NCBI RefSeq assembly: GCF_015209595.1
Contig: NZ_JADEYS010000001.1
Coordinates: 186,001 to 250,000 of the forward strand
Direction of reading: 5' to 3'
DNA: 64,000 nt
From: Pontibacterium sinense
GTDB taxonomy: Bacteria; Pseudomonadota; Gammaproteobacteria; Pseudomonadales; Balneatricaceae
Of the stretch, positions 16,402-26,592 are shown piece after piece. The number at the start of each line of letters is the position of its first letter. Within the stretch, counting starts at the first letter, position 1. Made by a program: the position numbers and the translations under genes. The notes under the pieces are model-generated. The model did not search any database. It saw nothing but the letters and a program-made list of their open reading frames with translations, and had not been told where the DNA came from.

Positions 16402-17592
16402 TTATAGACCAGCAGCAGCGCGAAGGTCGTCTGCTTTATCGGTACGTTCCCATGTGAATGCAGTAAAGGTATCGTCACCCACCGTCATTTCGTAAGGATC
16501 GCGACCAAAGTGGCCGTAGGCTGCAGTTGCTTTGTACATTGGATGCAGCAGATCCAGCATCTTAGTGATCGCATATGGACGCAGATCAAAGTGCTCGCGC
16601 ACCAGCTGGATGATCTTGTCGTCAGAGATCTTGCCGGTACCAAACGTATTGATGGACACGGATGTCGGTTCCGCTACACCAATCGCATAGGACACCTGGA
16701 TTTCGCAACGATCAGCCAGACCTGCGGCAACGATATTCTTCGCCACGTAACGGCCTGCATAGGCTGCAGAGCGGTCTACTTTGGATGGATCTTTACCGGA
16801 GAAAGCACCGCCGCCGTGGCGTGCCATTCCACCGTAGGTATCAACGATGATCTTACGACCGGTCAGACCACAGTCACCCACAGGTCCGCCAATAACAAAG
16901 TTACCGGTTGGATTGATGTGGAACTGAGTCTCTTTGGTGATCCACTCAGCAGGCAGCGTATGTTTGATGACCAGTTCCATCATCGCTTCACGCAGGTCGC
17001 TCAGTTTTACGTCAGGATCGTGCTGCGTGGACAGTACCACGGCATCGATACCCGCTGGCTTGCCGTTTTCGTAACGGAAGGTCAGCTGAGACTTTGCATC
17101 TGGACGCAACCACGGCAGCAGGCCTGATTTACGTGCTTCTGCCTGACGCTCGACCAAGCGGTGTGCGTAGCAGATAGGTGCAGGCATCAGTACATCAGTG
17201 TCGTTGGATGCATAACCAAACATCAGACCCTGATCACCCGCGCCCTGATCTTCAGGACGGGAGCGGTCAACACCCTGTGCGATATCCACAGACTGTTTGC
17301 CGATGATGTTGATCACGCCACAGGTTTCACCGTCATAACCAACGTCAGAGGAGGTGTAACCGATGTCGCAGATCACTTTACGTGCAAGATCTTCCAAATC
17401 AATCCACGCGGATGTGCTGATCTCACCAGAGATGATTGCTACACCGGTTTTAACCATCGTTTCGCAGGCAACACGTGCATATTTGTCTTCAGCGATGATC
17501 GCATCAAGCACTGCATCAGAGATCTGGTCCGCAATCTTATCCGGATGACCTTCGGACACGGATTCGGAAGTGAATAAGCCGTATTCGCTCAT
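16402..17592 (-). CDS. metK: S-adenosylmethionine synthetase
   Basis: MetK condenses ATP and methionine to SAM. The 396-residue protein starts with [19 protein letters not shown], carrying the ATP-contacting histidine. It also has [10 protein letters not shown] and the signature [19 protein letters not shown]. Length and motifs are standard. It diverges from tkt across a 306-bp intergenic region and has its own terminator, so it is monocistronic. Confidence 0.98.
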   Translation of the reverse strand: MSEYGLFTSESVSEGHPDKIADQISDAVLDAIIAEDKYARVACETMVKTGVAIISGEISTSAWIDLEDLARKVICDIGYTSSDVGYDGETCGVINIIGKQSVDIAQGVDRSRPEDQGAGDQGLMFGYASNDTDVLMPAPICYAHRLVERQAEARKSGLLPWLRPDAKSQLTFRYENGKPAGIDAVVLSTQHDPDVKLSDLREAMMELVIKHTLPAEWITKETQFHINPTGNFVIGGPVGDCGLTGRKIIVDTYGGMARHGGGAFSGKDPSKVDRSAAYAGRYVAKNIVAAGLADRCEIQVSYAIGVAEPTSVSINTFGTGKISDDKIIQLVREHFDLRPYAITKMLDLLHPMYKATAAYGHFGRDPYEMTVGDDTFTAFTWERTDKADDLRAAAGL

Positions 17593-17898
17593 TTCAGCTA
17601 AGTATCCTCATCAAATTTGGGGGTAAATCTGAGTTGCTGGGACCTTTATGAGAAGGTGGCAAACTCGATTGAACGGTAATTTGGGGCACATTTTATCCGT
17701 CTATCTGAACAATTGCATGATTTACACCACGGTTTTTCATGAATTTTTCATACTTCTATATGAAATTGACTCATTTTTTGCGAAAAGATCGATTTCTTAT
17801 TTGAAGCGAGTACCTATCTGCGAGAAAATTACGCCTTCAAAAATTTTGGGTCTTATCCTTCCGTAATTTAATGGGTTCAACCCCCAGGAGCAGATTGA
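17593..17898. promoter_or_regulatory. Divergent metK / tkt control region
   Basis: This 306-bp AT-rich gap must carry promoters for both genes. An inverted repeat TTCATA-N6-TATGAA occupies 17747-17764 and TTCATGAA lies just before it at 17736-17743, giving four TTCAT/ATGAA half-sites in 29 bp. A TTGACT hexamer at 17766-17771 may be a -35 for tkt, with no good -10 at the right spacing. On the minus strand TAAAAT near 17693-17698 may be a -10 for metK. AGGAG at 17886-17890 is the tkt ribosome site. No SAM riboswitch was recognised. Confidence 0.35.
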
Positions 17899-19893
17899 AT
17901 GTCCTCTCGCAGAGAACTGGCCAACGCAATTCGTGCGTTGAGCATGGACGCGGTTCAGAAAGCTAAATCCGGTCACCCGGGTGCCCCAATGGGCATGGCG
18001 GATATCGCCGAGGTGCTCTGGAATGATTTTCTGAAACACAACCCGACTAACCCACTGTGGTTTGATCGCGACCGTTTCGTGCTGTCTAACGGCCACGGCT
18101 CCATGCTGATTTACTCTCTGCTGCACCTGAGCGGCTATGACGTATCTATCGATGACCTGAAGAACTTCCGTCAGCTGCATGCGAAAACTGCAGGTCATCC
18201 TGAGTACGGTTACTGCCCCGGCGTTGAGACAACCACGGGTCCATTGGGTCAGGGCATCAGCAACGCGATTGGTATGGCGGCGGCTGAGAAGATTCTGGCG
18301 GCGCAGTTTAACCGTGAAGGTCACGACATCGTTGATCACCACACTTACACCTTCCTGGGCGATGGCTGCATGATGGAAGGCATCTCCCATGAAGCATGTT
18401 CACTGGCTGGGACCTTGGGTCTGGGCAAGCTGATCGCGTTCTGGGATGACAATGGCATCTCCATCGACGGTGAAGTGGAAGGTTGGTACACCGACGATAA
18501 CGTGAAGCGTTTCGAATCTTACGGCTGGCAGGTTATTCCGGGCGTTGATGGTCACGATCCGGATCAGATTCGTGCCGCGATCGAACAGGCAAAAGCCAAC
18601 ACAGAGCAGCCAACGCTGATCTGCTGCAAAACCATCATCGGTTTTGGTTCCCCTAATAAAGAAGGCAAAGAAGATTGCCACGGTGCGCCACTGGGTGACG
18701 ACGAGATCAAACTGACTCGCGAACGTCTGGGCTGGGAGCACGGTGCGTTCGAAGTGCCGGAAGATATTTATGCGGACTGGAATGCCGCTGAAGCCGGTTC
18801 TCACGCTGAAAACGAGTGGAACGAGCGCCTGGCTGCATACAGCAAAGCCTACCCTGAGCTGGCTGCGGACTTGCTGCGTCGTCTGAGCGGCGATCTGCCT
18901 GCTGACTTCTCTGAGAAAGCGGATGCTTACATTGCTGATGTGGCTGCGAAAGGTGACACTATCGCATCCCGTAAAGCCTCTCAGAACTCTCTGAATGCTT
19001 ATGGCCCGATGTTGCCAGAACTGCTGGGTGGCTCTGCTGACCTGGCGGGTTCTAACCTGACGTTGTGGTCTGGTGCGAAAGGCGTTGAGAAAAACGATGC
19101 CTCCGGCAACTACCTGTTCTACGGCGTACGTGAATTCGGTATGTCTGCGATGATGAACGGTATTGCACTGCACGGTGGTTTCATCCCGTACGGTGCAACC
19201 TTCCTGGTCTTCATGGAGTACGCACGCAACGCTCTGCGTATGGCGGCTCTGATGAAGCAGCGTGCGATCCACGTTTACACTCACGACTCTATCGGTCTGG
19301 GTGAAGACGGTCCAACGCACCAGCCGATCGAACAGGTTGCTAACCTGCGTCACACACCAAACATGAGCTGCTGGCGTCCATGTGATGCGGTTGAATCCGC
19401 GGTTGCATGGAAAGCGGCACTGGAACGTACCGACGGTCCTTCTGCGCTGGTTTTCTCTCGTCAGAACCTGCCTCACCAGGCGCGTACTGATGCACAGATC
19501 TCCGACATCGCTCGCGGTGGTTACATCCTGCGTGATACCGATGGCGAGCCAGAAGCAATTCTGATTGCAACCGGTTCTGAAGTCGGTCTGGCAATGGATG
19601 CGGCTGACGTACTGGCCGCTGAAGGCAAGCAGGTACGTGTTGTATCTATGCCTGAAACTAACCTGTTTGATAAACAGGATGCGGCTTACCGTGAGTCCGT
19701 ACTGCCCGCTGCTGTGACAGCACGTGTGGCGGTTGAGGCTCTGCAGGCTGACTTCTGGTACAAGTATGTTGGCCTGAACGGCAAGATCGTGGGTATGACT
19801 ACCTTCGGTGAGTCTGCACCGGCGGGTGAGCTGTTTAAACACTTCGGTTTCACCACCGAAAACGTAGCTGAGACTGTTAAGTCTCTGCTCTGA
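17899..19893 (+). CDS. tkt: Transketolase
   Basis: This thiamine-diphosphate enzyme of the pentose phosphate pathway moves two-carbon units between sugar phosphates. The 664-residue length is typical. Visible motifs are [12 protein letters not shown] near the N-terminus, the ThDP/metal motif [10 protein letters not shown] (near 154) and [15 protein letters not shown] with the catalytic Glu and the pyrimidine-ring contacts. An AGGAG ribosome site lies 8 bases upstream of the ATG. It opens the tkt-epd-pgk-fba block, though a terminator stands between it and epd. Confidence 0.98.
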   Translation: MSSRRELANAIRALSMDAVQKAKSGHPGAPMGMADIAEVLWNDFLKHNPTNPLWFDRDRFVLSNGHGSMLIYSLLHLSGYDVSIDDLKNFRQLHAKTAGHPEYGYCPGVETTTGPLGQGISNAIGMAAAEKILAAQFNREGHDIVDHHTYTFLGDGCMMEGISHEACSLAGTLGLGKLIAFWDDNGISIDGEVEGWYTDDNVKRFESYGWQVIPGVDGHDPDQIRAAIEQAKANTEQPTLICCKTIIGFGSPNKEGKEDCHGAPLGDDEIKLTRERLGWEHGAFEVPEDIYADWNAAEAGSHAENEWNERLAAYSKAYPELAADLLRRLSGDLPADFSEKADAYIADVAAKGDTIASRKASQNSLNAYGPMLPELLGGSADLAGSNLTLWSGAKGVEKNDASGNYLFYGVREFGMSAMMNGIALHGGFIPYGATFLVFMEYARNALRMAALMKQRAIHVYTHDSIGLGEDGPTHQPIEQVANLRHTPNMSCWRPCDAVESAVAWKAALERTDGPSALVFSRQNLPHQARTDAQISDIARGGYILRDTDGEPEAILIATGSEVGLAMDAADVLAAEGKQVRVVSMPETNLFDKQDAAYRESVLPAAVTARVAVEALQADFWYKYVGLNGKIVGMTTFGESAPAGELFKHFGFTTENVAETVKSLL

Positions 19894-19905
19894 TCTGTAA
19901 GAAAA

Positions 19906-19936
19906 AGAGGCAGCTTTCGGGCTGCCTCTGTTGTTT
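19906..19936 (+). terminator. Terminator between tkt and epd
   Basis: The stem AGAGGCAGC (19906-19914) and GCTGCCTCT (19921-19929) has a 6-base loop, followed by GTTGTTTT. It directly precedes the epd start at 19949, so epd expression from tkt would depend on read-through or a promoter inside the short gap. Confidence 0.85.
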
Positions 19937-19948
19937 TGAGCCCTTTCG

Positions 19949-20968
19949 ATGACCTATCGCGTCGCTATTAATGGTTACGGCCGTATCGGCCAGTGTGTTT
20001 TGCGCGCCATCTATGAGAATGGCTATCGCGATACGCTGGAAGTTGTGGCAATCAATGAGCTGTCTGACATTGATACCGTCACCTATCTGACCCGCTACGA
20101 TACCACCCATGGACGTTTTCCCGTGGGCGTGGATCATGACGGAAAACACCTGAAGGTGAACGGCGATCAGATTCTGGTCCTGAACGAGGCGGATGCGAAT
20201 CAGCTACCTTGGGCAGAATTGGATATCGATCTGGTGTTGGAGTGTTCCGGTGCGTTTAAGTCGCGTGATGCGGCTGAAGAACATCTGAACGCAGGCGCAA
20301 AGCGCTTGCTGTTTTCACAGCCCGCCACTGATGAAGTGGATTCTACGATTGTTTATGGTCTGAACGAGCAGTTGTTAAAGGCCGAACATACGATTGTCTC
20401 CGCTGCGTCCTGCACCACAAACTGTGTTGTGCCGGTGCTGGACCTGCTCGATAAGGCTTTCGGTATCGAAAACGGTGTGACCACAACGATTCATTCAGCG
20501 ATGAATGACCAGCCGGTCATTGATAGTTACCATCAAACCGATCTGCGTTTGACCCGCAGTGCATTGCACTCGATTATTCCGGTCGATACCGGTTTGAACC
20601 GGGGTATTGATCGCTTGTTGCCTAACCTGGCACAACGCTTTGAATGTCTGCACCTGCGTGTACCGACTATTAATGTATCGGTGATGGATCTGTCGCTGAA
20701 CCTGAAACAGCCCACTGACCGTGATCAGGTCAATGCGATCTTTAAGCTGGCAGCGTACTCCGAGCTGAACGGACTATTGGGCTATACCGAGGAGCCTCAT
20801 GCTTCGGTAGACTTCAATCGTGATCCACGTTCTGGTGTTGTTGATGGCACCCAGACCCGGGTCTCCGGTGGAACGCTGGTCAAAATGCTGTGCTGGTTTG
20901 ATAACGAATGGGGCTTTGCTAATCGGATGCTCGATGTGGGTCGACACTGGTTGCAGCTAAAAAGCTAA
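19949..20968 (+). CDS. epd: Erythrose-4-phosphate dehydrogenase
   Basis: This GAPDH-family enzyme has 339 residues, with the NAD-binding INGYGRIGQCVLRA and the catalytic cysteine in SAASCTTNC. Several features favour Epd over GapA: INELSDIDTVTYL, HSAMNDQPVIDSYH and the context next to pgk and fba. Epd oxidises erythrose 4-phosphate for pyridoxal phosphate synthesis. Some gap-like activity cannot be excluded from sequence. It begins 13 bp after the tkt terminator and is followed by pgk after 41 bp. Confidence 0.9.
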   Translation: MTYRVAINGYGRIGQCVLRAIYENGYRDTLEVVAINELSDIDTVTYLTRYDTTHGRFPVGVDHDGKHLKVNGDQILVLNEADANQLPWAELDIDLVLECSGAFKSRDAAEEHLNAGAKRLLFSQPATDEVDSTIVYGLNEQLLKAEHTIVSAASCTTNCVVPVLDLLDKAFGIENGVTTTIHSAMNDQPVIDSYHQTDLRLTRSALHSIIPVDTGLNRGIDRLLPNLAQRFECLHLRVPTINVSVMDLSLNLKQPTDRDQVNAIFKLAAYSELNGLLGYTEEPHASVDFNRDPRSGVVDGTQTRVSGGTLVKMLCWFDNEWGFANRMLDVGRHWLQLKS

Positions 20969-21009
20969 TTTCAATTACTTTTCATTTTAGAAAGAGTTAG
21001 GACACGTCA

Positions 21010-22176
21010 ATGAGCGTACTGAAGATGACTGATCTGGATCTGAGCGGCAAACGCGTTCTGATCCGTGAAGACCTCAATGTCCCTGTCAAGGATGGCCAGG
21101 TAACCTCTGATGCCCGTATCCGCGCATCTCTGCCAACCATTGAGCTGGCATTGAAAGCGGGTGCAAAAGTGATGGTGATGTCCCACCTGGGCCGTCCAAC
21201 AGAAGGCGAATACGAAGAGAAATTCTCTTTGGCGCCAGTGGCTGATTACATTTCTAATCTGCTGGAGCGCCCGGTACCGCTGGTAAAAGACTGGCTGGAC
21301 GGCGGCTTTGAAGTGGCTGAAGGTGAGTTAGTCTTGCTGGAAAACGTCCGCTTTAACGCAGGTGAGAAGAAAAACAACGAAGCGCTGTCAAAACAGATGG
21401 CAGAGCTTTGTGATGTCTACGTGATGGATGCGTTTGGTACGGCTCACCGTGCTCAGGCGTCTACGCACGGCGTTGCGCAGTTTGCACCTGTTGCCTGTGC
21501 AGGCCCGTTGCTGGCAGGCGAGTTGGAAGCCTTGGCGCAAGCGCTGGAAACACCGGCTCAACCCCTGACTGCGATTGTGGGTGGCTCAAAAGTATCGACC
21601 AAACTGACCGTACTGGAGTCTCTGTCTGACAAAGTTGACCAGCTGATTGTTGGTGGCGGTATCGCAAATACGTTCCTGGCCGCTGCAGGTAAGCCAGTGG
21701 GTAAGTCTTTGTATGAAGCTGACCTGATTCCACAGGCGAAAGCGCTGATGGAAAAAGTAAACGTACCGGTGCCTACCGATGTGGTTGTGGCTAAAGAGTT
21801 TGCTGAAGATGCAGAAGCGGTGATCAAGTCTGCGGACGATGTTGCTGAAGACGACATGATTCTGGATATCGGTCCTGAATCCGCCAAAGTACTGGCTGCG
21901 ATGCTGAAAGATGCGGGCACTATTATCTGGAACGGCCCTGTAGGCGTGTTCGAGTTTGATCAGTTTGGTGAAGGCACTAAGACTCTGTCGATGGCGATTG
22001 CAGACAACAAAGGTTTCTCCATTGCAGGTGGCGGTGATACGCTGGCGGCTGTCGATAAATACGATATCGCTGAGCAGGTGTCCTACATCTCTACCGGTGG
22101 TGGTGCTTTCCTCGAGTTCGTGGAAGGTAAAGTCCTGCCGGCAGTGGCAGTATTGGAAGAGCGCGCAGCTCAGTAA
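21010..22176 (+). CDS. pgk: Phosphoglycerate kinase
   Basis: Pgk interconverts 1,3-bisphosphoglycerate and 3-phosphoglycerate with ATP formation. The 388-residue protein has the N-terminal signature [25 protein letters not shown], the substrate loop [14 protein letters not shown], the nucleotide motif GGSKVSTK and the C-terminal [12 protein letters not shown]. All are standard. It lies between epd and fba, the usual order in gammaproteobacteria. Confidence 0.98.
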   Translation: MSVLKMTDLDLSGKRVLIREDLNVPVKDGQVTSDARIRASLPTIELALKAGAKVMVMSHLGRPTEGEYEEKFSLAPVADYISNLLERPVPLVKDWLDGGFEVAEGELVLLENVRFNAGEKKNNEALSKQMAELCDVYVMDAFGTAHRAQASTHGVAQFAPVACAGPLLAGELEALAQALETPAQPLTAIVGGSKVSTKLTVLESLSDKVDQLIVGGGIANTFLAAAGKPVGKSLYEADLIPQAKALMEKVNVPVPTDVVVAKEFAEDAEAVIKSADDVAEDDMILDIGPESAKVLAAMLKDAGTIIWNGPVGVFEFDQFGEGTKTLSMAIADNKGFSIAGGGDTLAAVDKYDIAEQVSYISTGGGAFLEFVEGKVLPAVAVLEERAAQ

Positions 22177-22272
22177 ATCCGTTGCTCATCCGACAGATGG
22201 GGCGTGCAGGTCATGCCCCTGTCAAACACGGATGATATAACAACAGTTATCAGAATTTTTGAGGTTCAAAAA

Positions 22273-23337
22273 ATGGCTTTGATCTCTATGCGTCAGCTGC
22301 TGGACCATGCAGCCGAAAATGGCTATGGCATTCCAGCATTCAACGTAAACAACGTAGAACAGATGCGCGCTATCATGGAAGCCGCGGACAAAACCAACTC
22401 TCCGGTTATTGTTCAGGCGTCTGCCGGTGCACGTAAATATGCAGGTTCTAACTTCCTGCGTCACATGATTCTGGCTGCGATTGCTGAGTTTCCTCATATT
22501 CCTGTTTGTATGCATCAGGATCACGGTACGTCTCCGGCAATCAACCAGCGTTCTATCGCAATGGGTTTCTCCTCTGTGATGATGGACGGTTCTCTGCTGG
22601 AAGATGGTAAGACACCGTCTTCTTACGAGTACAACGTTGAAGTGACCCGTCGCACTGTTGAAATGGCACATGCATGTGGTGTTTCTGTAGAAGGCGAGCT
22701 GGGTGTACTGGGCTCTCTGGAAACCGGACAGGCGGGCGAAGAAGATGGCGTGGGTGCTGAAGGTATCCTGTCTGAAGATCAGCTGCTGACCGATCCAAAC
22801 GAAGCAGCAGACTTTGTGAAGTCTACCGGTGTTGATGCGCTGGCGATTGCTTGCGGTACGTCTCACGGCGCTTACAAGTTCACCCGTCCACCAACCGGTG
22901 ACATTCTGGCGATCAACCGCATCAAAGAGATCCATGAGCGTATCCCTGATACGCATCTGGTCATGCACGGTTCCTCTTCCGTTCCTCAGGAGTGGTTGGC
23001 AGTGATCAACGAATTTGGCGGTGAGATCCCTGAAACGTACGGTGTGCCAGTTGAGCAGATCGTTGAAGGTATCAAGCACGGTGTACGTAAGGTCAACATT
23101 GATACTGACCTGCGTCTGGCATCAACTGGTGCCGTTCGTCGCTTCATGGCAGAAAACCCAGCCGAATTTGATCCACGTAAATACCTGAAGAAAACGATCG
23201 ATGCGATGAGCGAGATCTGTATCGCACGTTATGAAGCGTTTGGTACTGCAGGTAATGCGTCCAAGATCACCCCGATCTCTCTGGAGAACATGGCTTCTCG
23301 TTACGAGAGCGGTGAGATGGATCCTAAAGTAGTCTGA
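22273..23337 (+). CDS. fba: Class II fructose-bisphosphate aldolase
   Basis: This zinc aldolase cleaves fructose 1,6-bisphosphate. The open frame extends to 22204, but the ATG at 22273 gives the normal start [19 protein letters not shown] and has a GAGG ribosome site; the protein then has 354 residues. It is of the CbbA-type subgroup: HQDHGTSP supplies zinc and substrate residues, [12 protein letters not shown] and VMHGSSSVP follow, and [12 protein letters not shown] binds phosphate. A strong terminator follows. Confidence 0.97.
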   Translation: MALISMRQLLDHAAENGYGIPAFNVNNVEQMRAIMEAADKTNSPVIVQASAGARKYAGSNFLRHMILAAIAEFPHIPVCMHQDHGTSPAINQRSIAMGFSSVMMDGSLLEDGKTPSSYEYNVEVTRRTVEMAHACGVSVEGELGVLGSLETGQAGEEDGVGAEGILSEDQLLTDPNEAADFVKSTGVDALAIACGTSHGAYKFTRPPTGDILAINRIKEIHERIPDTHLVMHGSSSVPQEWLAVINEFGGEIPETYGVPVEQIVEGIKHGVRKVNIDTDLRLASTGAVRRFMAENPAEFDPRKYLKKTIDAMSEICIARYEAFGTAGNASKITPISLENMASRYESGEMDPKVV

Positions 23338-23354
23338 TCCCAGCGATCAAATTT

Positions 23355-23390
23355 AAAAGGGCGATTTCTTTGCAGATTTCGCCCTTTTTT
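23355..23390 (+). terminator. Terminator of the pgk-fba transcript
   Basis: AAAAGGGCGA (23355-23364) pairs with TCGCCCTTTT (23379-23388) around a 14-base loop and runs into further T residues. It lies 17 bp after the fba stop. Confidence 0.9.
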
Positions 23391-23397
23391 GTGTCCG

Positions 23398-23580
23398 TCA
23401 GTTACGCGGCTCCTTCTGCTTGATTTTAGAATACTCAGCGTCACGCTGGAGATCTTTACCGATAGATACCGCCCCCAGAATGAAGCCGATAATCACCAGT
23501 ACGATGGACATTTCTACCAGCGTAAAACCTTGCTGGTGCATGCGGTTCATTCTTGAATCCGTCATCTGTATCTCTCTCAT
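23398..23580 (-). pseudogene. Truncated type IV pilin-like gene
   Basis: Only 60 residues remain. QQGFTLVEMSIVLVIIGF is a full prepilin leader end and hydrophobic N-terminal helix: cleavage after Gly, Phe as first mature residue, Glu at position 5. It is followed by VSIGKDLQRDAEYSKIKQK, the conserved start of the pilin stalk region. The frame then stops after KEPRN, and the next bases are the fba terminator, so no globular head exists. No continuation is seen in other frames. It is best read as the stump of a minor pilin or pseudopilin gene cut at its 3' side, though a small helix-only protein could in principle be made. Confidence 0.65.
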
Positions 23581-23777
23581 TAGCTAGATCGTCTACATGG
23601 ATAATCCGACGATCAGTTATCTGGGCGCACTGTTCCCATAAGCGGAAGTGGCGTCGGAGTCATGAGTTGTAAGGATTACCTTACCAATGAGAGAGGGGGA
23701 GCCGTTTGACGTTGCGTCTCGAATTATTGGCAATACGTCTCAGAGTCGAGATGAGGAGGTCGTACGAAACTGGGGAC

Positions 23778-25439
23778 TTAAATGGGGAGAAGAAGGTTTT
23801 CTTCAAGCGGATCGTGCGCGTGTTGGTGGTTGTACCCGTCGCTGACGGTGTGGTTGAAGTCAGGCGCAGACATTGGATATCCGTGTAGCCAACCTTGTTG
23901 TAGATGGAACCCCATCTGGCGCAGCATGTCGGCTTGTTCTTGCTTTTCTACCCCTTCGGCAATGGCGCTCATGCCGAGTTTCTGAGTCAGCTCGAAGATC
24001 GTACTCAGCACGTCAGCATTGATCGAATCGGTACCGAGTGCAGCCACAAAGCTGCGATCAGCTTTTAATATATCGATGGGAAGAGTACTCAGATAGGTGA
24101 GACCACAATAGCCGGTACCAAAGTCGTCCATAGCGATTTTGATCCCGGCGCCCTGAAACTGATGCAAGGCATTCTGAATCTGCTCTGAGCCATGTTCGAC
24201 CACTTGATGTTCGGTGATCTCTACAACCATGCCGGGTAAGAACGTTGCCCGTTCGATGATTGCGCTGACAACCGAGTTATCCAGCATATGGGCAGCACAG
24301 ATATTGATGCTGACTTTAAAGCGGGGATGTTTTCGCAGCGTCGGTGTCAGTTCGCGGATGGCCTGATCAATCTGACGCAGTGTCATCTCTTTAATAAGCC
24401 CTGATTGTTCGGCCAGAGGAATAAAGGTCATAGGAGGCAACACGCCTTTGAACGGATGACGCCAGCGCATCAACACTTCACAGCCCACAATGTGATGGGT
24501 TTTTGAGCAGACCAGCGGTTGGTAGAGGTTGAAGAACTCGTTCCTTTGGGTGGCTGATTTGAGTTGTCGGATGGGGTCGGAAAGTCGGCGTTGAATACGA
24601 TAGCTGACTAAAAGGATGAGTACAAAGGCGCCACAGGCGGTGCTGATCCAGGATGTGTTAAAACCGAAAACCCCAAGGTAGAGACTGTCCAGATCCTGAC
24701 TGATAATGACGCTGAGCTGGGGTTGAGTCAGCAGAGGCTGGATGAATGTGTAGTGTTCACGGTTATTGTCCATGCGGCCTTCATAGCCGATGGCAATATT
24801 CACCGGGAAGAGATTCTCCGGGGTGCCCACCGGCAGGGCATATCGGCCGTTCAGTACGATGGGAACACCGCTGTCACTGTCGATAATAGACATGTATCCG
24901 AGAGGGTCGTGGAAAAACTTCACCTGATTTCTAAGCCAGGCTTTGCGGATAATCGCCTGTATCTTTCCGCCTTGGGGATGGTCTCTGAATAGTTGAAATC
25001 CGGGGCCGGGATGGTCGTCAATTAAGAGAGGGCCAGAGAAGTTCAGACCTTTGTGCTTGTTTGGTGTATGGATTTCGAGTGGTGGATCATAGTATTGCCA
25101 ACTGTTGCAGTTCACGTTGCCCTGAGCATCGGTATAACGTAACTCAGCAATCTGAGGCAGGGTCATCAGCTGTTCATTAGCAAAACGAAAGAGTTGCGGG
25201 GAGCAGTTGAGCGGTTGTTGTGCGCTGTCGATGAGGGCAAAGTTGACGTCGGTGAAGCTCTGATCGAGATGTTCGCTCAGGGTAACCGCTTTTTGTGCAA
25301 GTTCAGTTCGCTTGAGTGCTTTGCGGTTTTCCAGATCATAGGTGTAAAGCGCAGCGGTGACCGCGGCGGTGATCACAAAGCTGATAAGTGCAGGTACCAA
25401 CAGTAGTTTAAGCGTTCCTTTGTGATCCGAGCCTGCCAT
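23778..25439 (-). CDS. CSS-motif EAL-domain c-di-GMP phosphodiesterase
   Basis: This 553-residue inner-membrane protein has helices at about 13-34 and 263-282 enclosing a periplasmic domain with C79-S80-P81 and a second Cys at 111. That is the layout of the CSS domain, in which a disulfide controls activity. The cytoplasmic EAL domain carries EVLMRW at 321-326, EITEH, DDFGTG at 438-443, KADRSF and IAEGVE, so it should hydrolyse c-di-GMP. There is no GGDEF domain. E. coli relatives are regulated by DsbA/DsbB and proteolysis; the same is likely here but not shown. It is a lone gene with 293 bp of non-coding sequence upstream. Confidence 0.9.
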   Translation of the reverse strand: MAGSDHKGTLKLLLVPALISFVITAAVTAALYTYDLENRKALKRTELAQKAVTLSEHLDQSFTDVNFALIDSAQQPLNCSPQLFRFANEQLMTLPQIAELRYTDAQGNVNCNSWQYYDPPLEIHTPNKHKGLNFSGPLLIDDHPGPGFQLFRDHPQGGKIQAIIRKAWLRNQVKFFHDPLGYMSIIDSDSGVPIVLNGRYALPVGTPENLFPVNIAIGYEGRMDNNREHYTFIQPLLTQPQLSVIISQDLDSLYLGVFGFNTSWISTACGAFVLILLVSYRIQRRLSDPIRQLKSATQRNEFFNLYQPLVCSKTHHIVGCEVLMRWRHPFKGVLPPMTFIPLAEQSGLIKEMTLRQIDQAIRELTPTLRKHPRFKVSINICAAHMLDNSVVSAIIERATFLPGMVVEITEHQVVEHGSEQIQNALHQFQGAGIKIAMDDFGTGYCGLTYLSTLPIDILKADRSFVAALGTDSINADVLSTIFELTQKLGMSAIAEGVEKQEQADMLRQMGFHLQQGWLHGYPMSAPDFNHTVSDGYNHQHAHDPLEENLLLPI

Positions 25440-25732
25440 ACACTCTCCCTAGTATGTATTGGTCAGAAGGGCCGTTCGTCTCCGGTTGTTCGTACTTCGG
25501 AAAACGATCAGTCACTAGGGTAGTTGAGAATTACTGATTTTGTACAGTTCTTGAGCAGTTTTAGCCTGTGAATTTCTGTGAGATAGGCAAATAGATCAAT
25601 AAATACCTACGGCTTGTCAGTTATCTCTCGAATGGCTTATGTCTGAGGCGTAGGGTTTGAATACAAAAATCTTTCATGTGGCCAGCATGTTGTTCCTTCT
25701 GAACAAGGGAACAGTAGAGGAGCCTAATCGAT
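25440..25732. other. Intergenic region upstream of the CSS-EAL gene
   Basis: These 293 bp carry the promoter of the EAL gene (minus strand) and the 3' side of the sirtuin gene. A weak inverted repeat, TGTTCC and GGGAACA near 25690-25712, has no T-tract. I find no coding sequence, RNA gene or strong terminator here. Confidence 0.4.
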
Positions 25733-26572
25733 CTATAACAGGTCGAGGCAGGCGTCTAGCGTGGAAGTAATGGGCTGATCCAGCTTCAGACTCAGCAGGT
25801 CGTCCGCCCGGGTTTTCCCCCGGTTGAGGGTGCAGATAGGGATATCCCATTCATATGCCCGGCGGCAAAAACGAAAACCGGAATAGACCATTAACGAAGA
25901 GCCGATGACGAGTAAGGCATCGGATTGCTGCAGTTTGTCCAGCGCAGTATGTACGCGGGTTTTAGGCACGTTATCCCCAAAGAAGACAACATCCGGTTTG
26001 AGAATCCCGCCGCAGTGCTGGCAGTCAGGCACCCGAAACAAACTGAACTCCACGCCTTCCAGATCGGCATCGCCGTCGGGCGCTGTGGTCGCCGTATAAT
26101 GAGCAAATGAGGGGTTGTGACTGGCAGATTGCTGGTGGATTTCGGTACGTGGGTAGAGTTGATCGCACTGCATGCAGCGAACCTGATCAGACCGACCGTG
26201 CAGGTCGATTACCTGCTGGCTGCCGGCATGTTGATGTAAGCGATCAACATTCTGGGTAACGATCTGGTTGATGTGACCGAGCTGCTCGAGTTTAACCAGT
26301 GCATGATGTGCAGAGCCGGGTTGTGCATCACGAATCACCGGCCAGCCGATCAGACTGCGAGCCCAGTAACGCTGACGTACATGTAGATTGTCCATGAAGT
26401 CTTTATGCTGTACCGGTTGTTTCCGCTTCCAGTTACCGTCCTTATCCCGGTAATCGGGGATGCCCGAATCGGTACTGATTCCCGCGCCAGTCAGGATGAA
26501 AAGACGCGGATGGTCTTGAATAAAGCGGGCCAGTTCTGCACTGCTGGGTTCAATCGTCATAGAGGTCATCAT
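25733..26572 (-). CDS. Sirtuin (Sir2-family NAD-dependent deacylase)
   Basis: This 279-residue protein has the Sir2 motifs GAGISTDSGIPDYR (29-42), TQNVDRLH (106-113) and the catalytic histidine in DLHGR (H125). The zinc cysteines are at 133, 136, 184 and 187, with a long insert between pairs, and GSSLMVYSG follows. It removes acyl groups from lysine using NAD; GAGISTDSGIPDYR and the insert recall the SIRT4-like class, but substrate cannot be predicted. ATGs at 26572, 26569 and 26560 are all possible starts. It lies 20 bp downstream of a gene of unknown function with which it is probably co-transcribed. Confidence 0.92.
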   Translation of the reverse strand: MMTSMTIEPSSAELARFIQDHPRLFILTGAGISTDSGIPDYRDKDGNWKRKQPVQHKDFMDNLHVRQRYWARSLIGWPVIRDAQPGSAHHALVKLEQLGHINQIVTQNVDRLHQHAGSQQVIDLHGRSDQVRCMQCDQLYPRTEIHQQSASHNPSFAHYTATTAPDGDADLEGVEFSLFRVPDCQHCGGILKPDVVFFGDNVPKTRVHTALDKLQQSDALLVIGSSLMVYSGFRFCRRAYEWDIPICTLNRGKTRADDLLSLKLDQPITSTLDACLDLL

Positions 26573-26592
26573 ATAAGGTTGTGGCGATGCTG

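Noticed and set aside
18400-19842. Long minus-strand open frame (480 codons) opposite tkt
   Set aside because: It lies wholly antisense to a conserved transketolase gene; the encoded sequence is low-complexity in character (rich in Arg, Cys, His, Val), as expected from the reverse of a codon-biased gene.
19949-20968. Calling the GAPDH-family gene gapA
   Set aside because: HSAMNDQPVIDSYH-type sequence, INELSDIDT and the tkt-pgk-fba context favour epd.
25690-25712. Hairpin TGTTCC / GGGAACA as a sirtuin terminator
   Set aside because: The stem is short and imperfect, and there is no T-tract.
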